Made by a program: the position numbers and the translations under genes
Shown: piece by piece, positions 58,338 through 64,000 of the stretch
Position numbering within the stretch: position 1 is the first letter of the stretch
Layout of the letters: every line of letters begins with the position of its first letter
Notes under the pieces: model-generated
The model's input: only the letters and a program-made list of their open reading frames with translations
Databases searched by the model: none
Told to the model about the DNA's origin: nothing
From: Ailurus styani
Taxonomy: Eukaryota; Chordata; Mammalia; Carnivora; Ailuridae
DNA: 64,000 nucleotides
NCBI GenBank assembly: GCA_002007465.1
Contig: LNAC01000348.1
Span: 524,853 to 588,852, forward strand
Direction of reading: 5' to 3'

Positions 58338-58551
58338 GGCGCCTGGGTGGCTCAGTGGGTTAAGGCCTCTGCTTTCGGCTCGGGTCATGATCTCAGAGTC
58401 CTGGGATCGAGGCCCGCATCGGGCTCTCTGCTCAGCGGGGAGCCTGCTTCCTCCTCTCTGTCTGCCTCTCTGCCTACTTGTGATCTGATCTCTCTCTCTC
58501 TCTGTGTCAAATAAATAAATAAATAAATCTTAAAACAAAACAAAACAAAAC
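58338..58551 (+). mobile_element. CAN SINE, young
   Basis: Full-length, with (AAAAC)n tail. A perfect 15-bp target-site duplication aaaacttgacatgtg lies at 58323-58337 and 58552-58566. Confidence 0.97.
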
Positions 58552-59854
58552 AAAACTTGACATGTGTAGAGCCATAGGGATGGAAATGACATTGAGAAAC
58601 TCTCTTCCAGCAGCCAGCCAGAAACATCACACACTGAGGAAGGGAGGGGTCATCTTTTGTTTACTAAATGGTCCTCACTGTCTCTGCTGCACCCCACAAA
58701 GCTACCCATCCCTTTTCTGGACACCAACTCAGACAAGAAGTTTCCCTTTATTGCTAAGGAGTCAAACTATTACATTTTTCTATTTGTTCAAATCCAACTG
58801 TTCTCCTGAAATTTTGAATAGGACTAAATTAAACAAACAGTATGGCTATGAAGAACATTAGAAGAAGTAAATATATCACTGAGTTGGAACAAGAAATAGC
58901 ATTTAATCTCTGAATGAAGAGTTTCAAGACTATTTTCCTCCCCAATATGGAATCACAAAATTTCAGAATTGCAAAGGATCTTCAAGATCATCTGGTTCCA
59001 TACTCATTCTTTGCTGGAATCTTATCCTTGCCACCAAATCTTCAGTGATAGAGGATCTTGGCAAAAATTCATCTGGTGAGTTTAAAGTCCCTTCTTGAAA
59101 CTAGGCTTAGAGGGAAGTTAAGACTCTAGCTGAATAATTTACATCTCTACTTGAATCCTTTGAAAGCCCAAACAAGCTTCATTACAAATTCCTCTTATTT
59201 CCTTGTGTGCAACAAGCTCTCCCAGAAACAGTCTCAGTGAAACAGCATATTTGTGTCTAAGAAAAGTGTTCTTCATAATGAGAATAGGTAGTGGAATCTT
59301 TTAGGAAAATCAGCACGACTCACTCCACTCTTTACAGCCAATCACCAATGTTCTGCTGAGACCCCTCATGGCCTCAGCCCACTTACACGGGGAGATGACT
59401 GTAGTAATTGCTTAGAAAGATGGTTTTCATATCACAGTACTATATGAGAGGCCTCAATTCCAAAAACAGATGTCCTTTATGTTTAAAAAAAAATACTAAC
59501 AGTGATCCAGGCAGCTTGCAAAGACAGCTTCCATGTAACGCTCTCCATTAGAAGCTTAGCCTGACAGAATTTCAGTAAGTGAAATTGTGAACTAAGTGCA
59601 GATTACCTGTAGCCTCTGCATTCCTACCTCCCATTCATTTCAGGGCCCTCATCCCCCCCGTGTTATTTTCTCCCTCTATTCAATCCCATCAAGACCTACT
59701 CTCAGGAAAGAGCCTGAGAACCCTGTAAATGATGAGTAGAACCTAGGTGTTGCCTCTCTTGGGGGCATTTCCTTTGCAACAAGAGACAAAGGAAAGAGGC
59801 AGTAAGGCACAGTGCAGCCATGTGGCGGTGGGATGTGTTCTTTAGACCTTCTTC

Positions 59855-59965
59855 ATTCAGTCAGTGTGCTATGTGCCAGCATCGCCTCAGGCACTGTGCA
59901 GACAACAGTGAACAGAACAGACCCAGTGCCTGATCTCAAGAGGCATATATTATACAGTGGGGGAA
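59855..59965 (-). mobile_element. Possible L2 3' fragment, antisense
   Basis: 'gtgctatgtgccagcatcgc' to 'aacagtgaacagaacagacc' and 'ctgatctcaagaggcatata' are reminiscent of reverse LINE-2. Confidence 0.5.
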
Positions 59966-61134
59966 GGAAAGGACGGGGGTCTGGAGGGGACAGTCACTCT
60001 TCTCAGTGCCCCTGAGACCACACTCAGTGATCACTATAACTGAATTCATGCTCAGAACTGATGTCCACATTTGTCAACAGATGTCATCCTTGGATCTCTT
60101 CTCATGTCAACTTAATCTTGGTATACACCATTCTTTCAGGACTTACTTAGGGCACAAGCTCACAATGGGTGACTTTAAACTGTAGAGCTGAGGAATAAGT
60201 AGCAGCCTCCCAGAAATGCCTTGTATACAGATCCATATCATGTCAGTATCACACAGAGTCTCTGAGAATATGGTTTGGTGATCCCCTATCCTCCAAATCA
60301 TTATAATTAGAAATCAATGAAGTCGTCTCACAGAGTACTAGCTTCTTGGTAAATTAGATGCTTTAGAAAGCAGAAGGCTCTTTTAAGGCCACTTGATGAA
60401 TAAAAGCAAGGACAAGGACTACCCATGTGTCTAAGGCAGAAAAAGCTATCATTTTCCTCAAATCGCAGGACGTATAGAGAGCAAACCATTGGATGTGTGG
60501 GAGAAGTATGGAGAAAGGGAAGACTGTTAGTCCTATAATCACTGAGTGGGATGTCCAAAGCATGTGGAGGGGTTAAACAAGCAGATTTCAGCTCATTCAT
60601 CTGTTGGGCTTTAAGACCGATTTGTTGGGAGTCCTGATGTGTAAGTTCCCTCCCCCCCACCCCACCCACCCTCAGCTCTGTTCTGTATCTCTACACACCC
60701 TTCATTCACTTCACTCACAAAGGGATCCAAGTCCAAGGACAATCGATAGGCCTCAGGACTAGAAGATAGAGCTTTTGACAGAATGTCAGAAGAGTTAAGA
60801 GCTGAGACTTCCAACTTAGTTTGCCCTTTTTCTTTTTTCTTTTGAAGTTTTGTGTTGCTTCTTCCCCAAAGCAGCTGATCTGGCTAGAAGGGCCTACAGT
60901 TGCTTCCTACTTGGGAATGACCCCATCGTGGGCCTTTTGGGGTGGGTGTTAGGAAGATCTCTGGACTTGCTTTTACAATGGGCTTTAGATTAGAGGTGTT
61001 GGGGTCTATTTAGCCCACGATGGTCTAGCTCTAATTACTAAAGCCATACCTTAATATTGGAATTTGTGGCCAGAGATTTATGGCAATAAGTAGTGCACAT
61101 TTTTCTGGACTTGTTCTCCAAGCATATGGTCAAA

Positions 61135-61400
61135 TTCAATCAATATTTGCTAATAATAAATACTTGCTAAACCAACCACCAAAGTCCTTGCCCTCATGCA
61201 CCCTATGTTCTAGTAGGGGACAGATAGTAAACAAATAAATATTTACTCTTATGTCACATGCTGACAAGGAATAGGGCAGTAGTGGGCTGTTTGACGAGAT
61301 GGTCATAAAAGGTCTCTGTGGAGGTGATATATAGCAAAGACCTACATCAAATGAGGGAGGAACAGCAAGTACAAAGACTGAGAAGCAAGAACAAACTTAG
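61135..61400 (-). mobile_element. LINE-2 3' fragment, antisense
   Basis: 'tcaatatttgctaataataa', 'ttgccctcatgcaccctatg', 'gggacagatagtaaacaaat', then 'aaaggtctctgtggaggtga' and 'gaggaacagcaagtacaaag' follow L2 in reverse. Confidence 0.7.
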
Positions 61401-61528
61401 CGAGCTCCTGGAAGACTGGGGATCCCCCTCCAGTACCATCAGGTAGAAAGAGCAAGAAGAGGGGAGGCAGGAGATGAGGTAGGGGAGGTAGCCAGAGACT
61501 GAGGGCTGTTGTAATAATCTTTGTGTCC

Positions 61529-61727
61529 AGGGCGCCTGGGTGGCTCAGTGGGTTAAGCCTCTGCCTTTGGCTCAGGTCATGATCTCAGGGTCCTGGAATC
61601 CAGCCCCGCATCTGGCTCCCTGCTCAGCGGGGAGCCTGCTTCCTCCTCTCCCTCTGCCTGCCTCTCTGCCTACTTATGATCTCTCTCTCTCTGTGTCAAA
61701 TAAATAAATAAAATCTTTAAAAAATAA
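61529..61727 (+). mobile_element. CAN SINE, young
   Basis: Full-length. A 17-bp perfect target-site duplication taataatctttgtgtcc lies at 61512-61528 and 61728-61744. Confidence 0.97.
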
Positions 61728-62458
61728 TAATAATCTTTGTGTCCCCAGACTTAGCAAAGGCTTTCCCTGAAGCCCTGTGGTCCACCAGGCAGTTGAATCT
61801 GAGTCTCAGTTAAATATCTGGATGTGAGCAACAATGGCTTGAAATAGTTAATATGACTTTCCAAACTGCTTATCTAAATTGCAATAGAGGAAGAGAAACC
61901 AGTGTGTCAAGAGACTGAAGTGGTTTGTCTCAGAGCTTTCCACCACTCCCCTTAATTCTCCTACCATCCCTACTGACAGGACAGATTTTCTGTTCCCATG
62001 ACAGAAGCAAGGAGCTGATGTGCAACCCAGTCATTGAGTCGGATGGAATGATGGAGCTCATGCCCCTGCCTTAGCCTATGGGCTCTCATTCTCACACATT
62101 CTTACTCTGGGTAATCTCATCCTACTCAAGCCCAGAAAGCCTGCTTATTGTTTAATTACAGTTATTTTATAACAATAAAACCCCATGGCCATTTGCACAT
62201 ATTTCAAATGTCAGCTGAATCATGTAACCTGTATCTAGATTGCTTATGGTATTTTTTAAAAGATCGAGAAATTAACCTTCCATCAACCTCAAATTTCTTG
62301 TTTAGTAAAAAATAAAAATCAGATGTGTTTTAACATCTATTACCCAAGTAGAAATATGATTTAGTTCTAAATAAGCACTGGAATCTATCAAGTCTTATTT
62401 TTCCAAAATCAGGGTGGAGGAAATATGGGGGATATTCATTAACTCATTCTCCAGCCAT

Positions 62459-62642
62459 TTTTTAATTTAGATTTTATTTATTTAGTACAGAGAAAGAGAG
62501 CACAAGCAGGGGGAATGGGAGAGGGAGAAGCAGGCCCCCCACCGAGCAGGGAGCCCAATGCAGGGCTCTATCCCCGGACCCTGGGATCATGACCTGAGCT
62601 GAAGGCAGATGCTTAACCGACTGAGCTAACCAGGCACACCCC
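62459..62642 (-). mobile_element. CAN SINE, antisense, older
   Basis: 'gattttatttatttagtaca' start, ends 'gagctaaccaggcacacccc'. Followed by a C-rich run (62640-62668). Confidence 0.92.
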
Positions 62643-64000
62643 TGCACCCTCTCCCCCCACCCCCACCCCAGCCATTCTAGTGATGAATGACTGATCATTA
62701 CAAGAGCCTTAATGATTTGGGGACACATCTGACTCCCTACAGCTTTCAATTTTTGTTCATAGCTTTACCTTCTGAAGCCACCCTGAGCCATCGATCCCTT
62801 TACTCTCACCTTGACACCACATGTCCCTGTTGCCCTCTGCTCATGAACAAGCATCCTCTGAGCTCTCTCCAGATGCTAGTTTCCGGGCTCCTCAGCTTCT
62901 AGCCCTCTGCTTTGCTGTGGTTCATCAACAAGTAGTTCCAAGGGTAAACGTGGTGCCAAGGATTAAAATGATTTCCCTTGTGCTGTCTCACCGGCACAGA
63001 GATGTGCTATTGAAGCTGTTTTCACTGTTTCTTCCTCATTAGGTAGTGTTTTTCTTTTTTTTTTTTTTCCTCTCAGGCTTCTTGCTTGCCATGGTCCTTG
63101 CTATTTGTGGATAACATCTAGTGATTTCCCTGTTCCCTTTCCTGAAAATGTAAACAGGCTCAGCGTTCGGTCCCTAACCTTCTATTTTCATGCCTCATAT
63201 CACCTTTGTTCCCCATCTTGAAGCTTTCTCTTTGGGCCTGTGTTTTTAAGTGTGTGGCATTTGCTACAATCATCAATTATCCTAGGTAATTGCTCCTCAT
63301 TTGAGCATGCCTATTCTTTCTCATTAAAGACAAGACAAGACTACTTCCTCTCATTGACCAGGTGCACCAGATCTCTTACTTGGCCTCAATTTGCCATTTG
63401 GCAGTTTAGTACTAAAACAGAAACAGAAGTAAAACCAAGGAATCACTGAAGTAGTAATTAGTCAAGGTTTATTGTGCACGCACCAAAAAAAGACAGTTTG
63501 CAAACCAGGAGCCCTCAAACCAAAACATGGGACGAGACTCAGAGGATATTGTTGTAAAGCAGCTGAGAGAGCACAGAGGGAGTGACTATTCATTCTTCAC
63601 AGTGATTGGTAACCATATTAGCATTTTCTTCAATGAAAGAGAGTTGGTTAGTGGTTACCTCCCATCAATTTGGGGGAAGAATTTAAGTTTCAGTTATGAT
63701 TTTCAGAAGCATAACCGTGATGTGACCCAGGTCGTTAGCCTCATTTGTCATGCAAAATAAGCTAAATTAAGCTTTGCTTGTATGACTAAACTGGCTTTTG
63801 TCTGGCTTAGGAAATTTTCAAGTCTGGTCTCTGTGTGTGTTTGATTTGAGCAGTGCTTTCGGCTCATTCACTGAGGGGCCTTATGCTTGCTCAGTGGACA
63901 GCTGGCTCCTCTGTTCTGTGACCTCCCTGCAGTAACACACTGCTGTTTTCCCCTAGAACTCGTTCTTCTGGGGGCCTCCCAGGGATCTGCTATCCATGCA

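Larger units (their letters stand above)
54514..64000. other. GAD2 intron 7 (partial), overview
   Basis: No sequence matching the next GAD65 exon was found to the end of the window. It contains a GT microsatellite, an LTR-like element, MIR/L2 remnants and three SINEs. Unique-looking parts: 54.5-55.6, 56.4-57.0, 58.6-59.8, 60.0-61.1, 61.75-62.45 and 62.65-64.0 kb. Confidence 0.6.

Noticed and set aside
54514..64000. GAD2 exon 8
   Set aside because: I looked for the coding sequence following residue 280 and found none; the exon is presumably beyond the window.

Overview
This window is nuclear DNA from a carnivoran mammal. It is full of tRNA-Lys-derived CAN SINEs, with about 20 copies beginning 'gggcgcctgggtggctcag'. 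The young copies carry the tail block 'tctgcctacttgtgatctct', which I associate with mustelids such as mink, ferret, badger or otter rather than dogs or bears. That lineage call is an inference from repeat sequence only. Assembly gaps (a run of N at 31395-31499, a single N at 27734) and two false-looking tandem duplications suggest a draft, short-read style assembly.

There are two protein genes, both on the + strand, head to tail. Positions 1-37780 hold the 3' end of MYO3A (class III unconventional myosin): its last five coding exons (1117-1261, 21097-21203, 29139-29179, 30525-30668, 37103-37220), all with canonical AG/GT borders and compatible phases. They encode the last 184 residues, ending in the short C-terminal actin-binding tail motif, followed by a 3'UTR with AATAAA at 37753. 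About 3.6 kb of intergenic DNA follows, then the CpG-dense GAD2 promoter (about 41.4-42.3 kb). GAD2 (glutamate decarboxylase 65, the synaptic-vesicle GABA-synthesising enzyme) starts at 42297. Exons 1-7 are present (42297-42372, 43076-43135, 43330-43479, 44614-44847, 49501-49591, 50341-50453, 54398-54513) and give residues 1-280 with an open frame. The remaining exons, including the pyridoxal-phosphate lysine, lie beyond the window; 54514-64000 is intron 7.

The rest is intron and repeat. MYO3A introns hold antisense L1 fragments, old sense L1, three long L2 (LINE-2) fragments, MIRs, SINEs and microsatellites. The GAD2 introns are poorer in repeats and contain an intragenic CpG island in intron 4. 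MYO3A (hair-cell stereocilia and photoreceptors) and GAD2 (GABAergic neurons, islets) have unrelated jobs; their adjacency matches the human 10p12 order.

I see no operon, CRISPR array, rRNA, tRNA or novel multi-gene system. The most interesting signals are in the GAD2 control region: a very good RE1/NRSE (REST site) match at 41737 and a near-perfect palindromic estrogen response element at 41547. Others are the intron-4 CpG island, a 109-bp inverted templated insertion inside an old L1, a CpG-retaining block of unknown origin at 13.7-14.1 kb, a candidate retrocopy with poly(A) tail at 24 kb, and two flank duplications that look like assembly joins.
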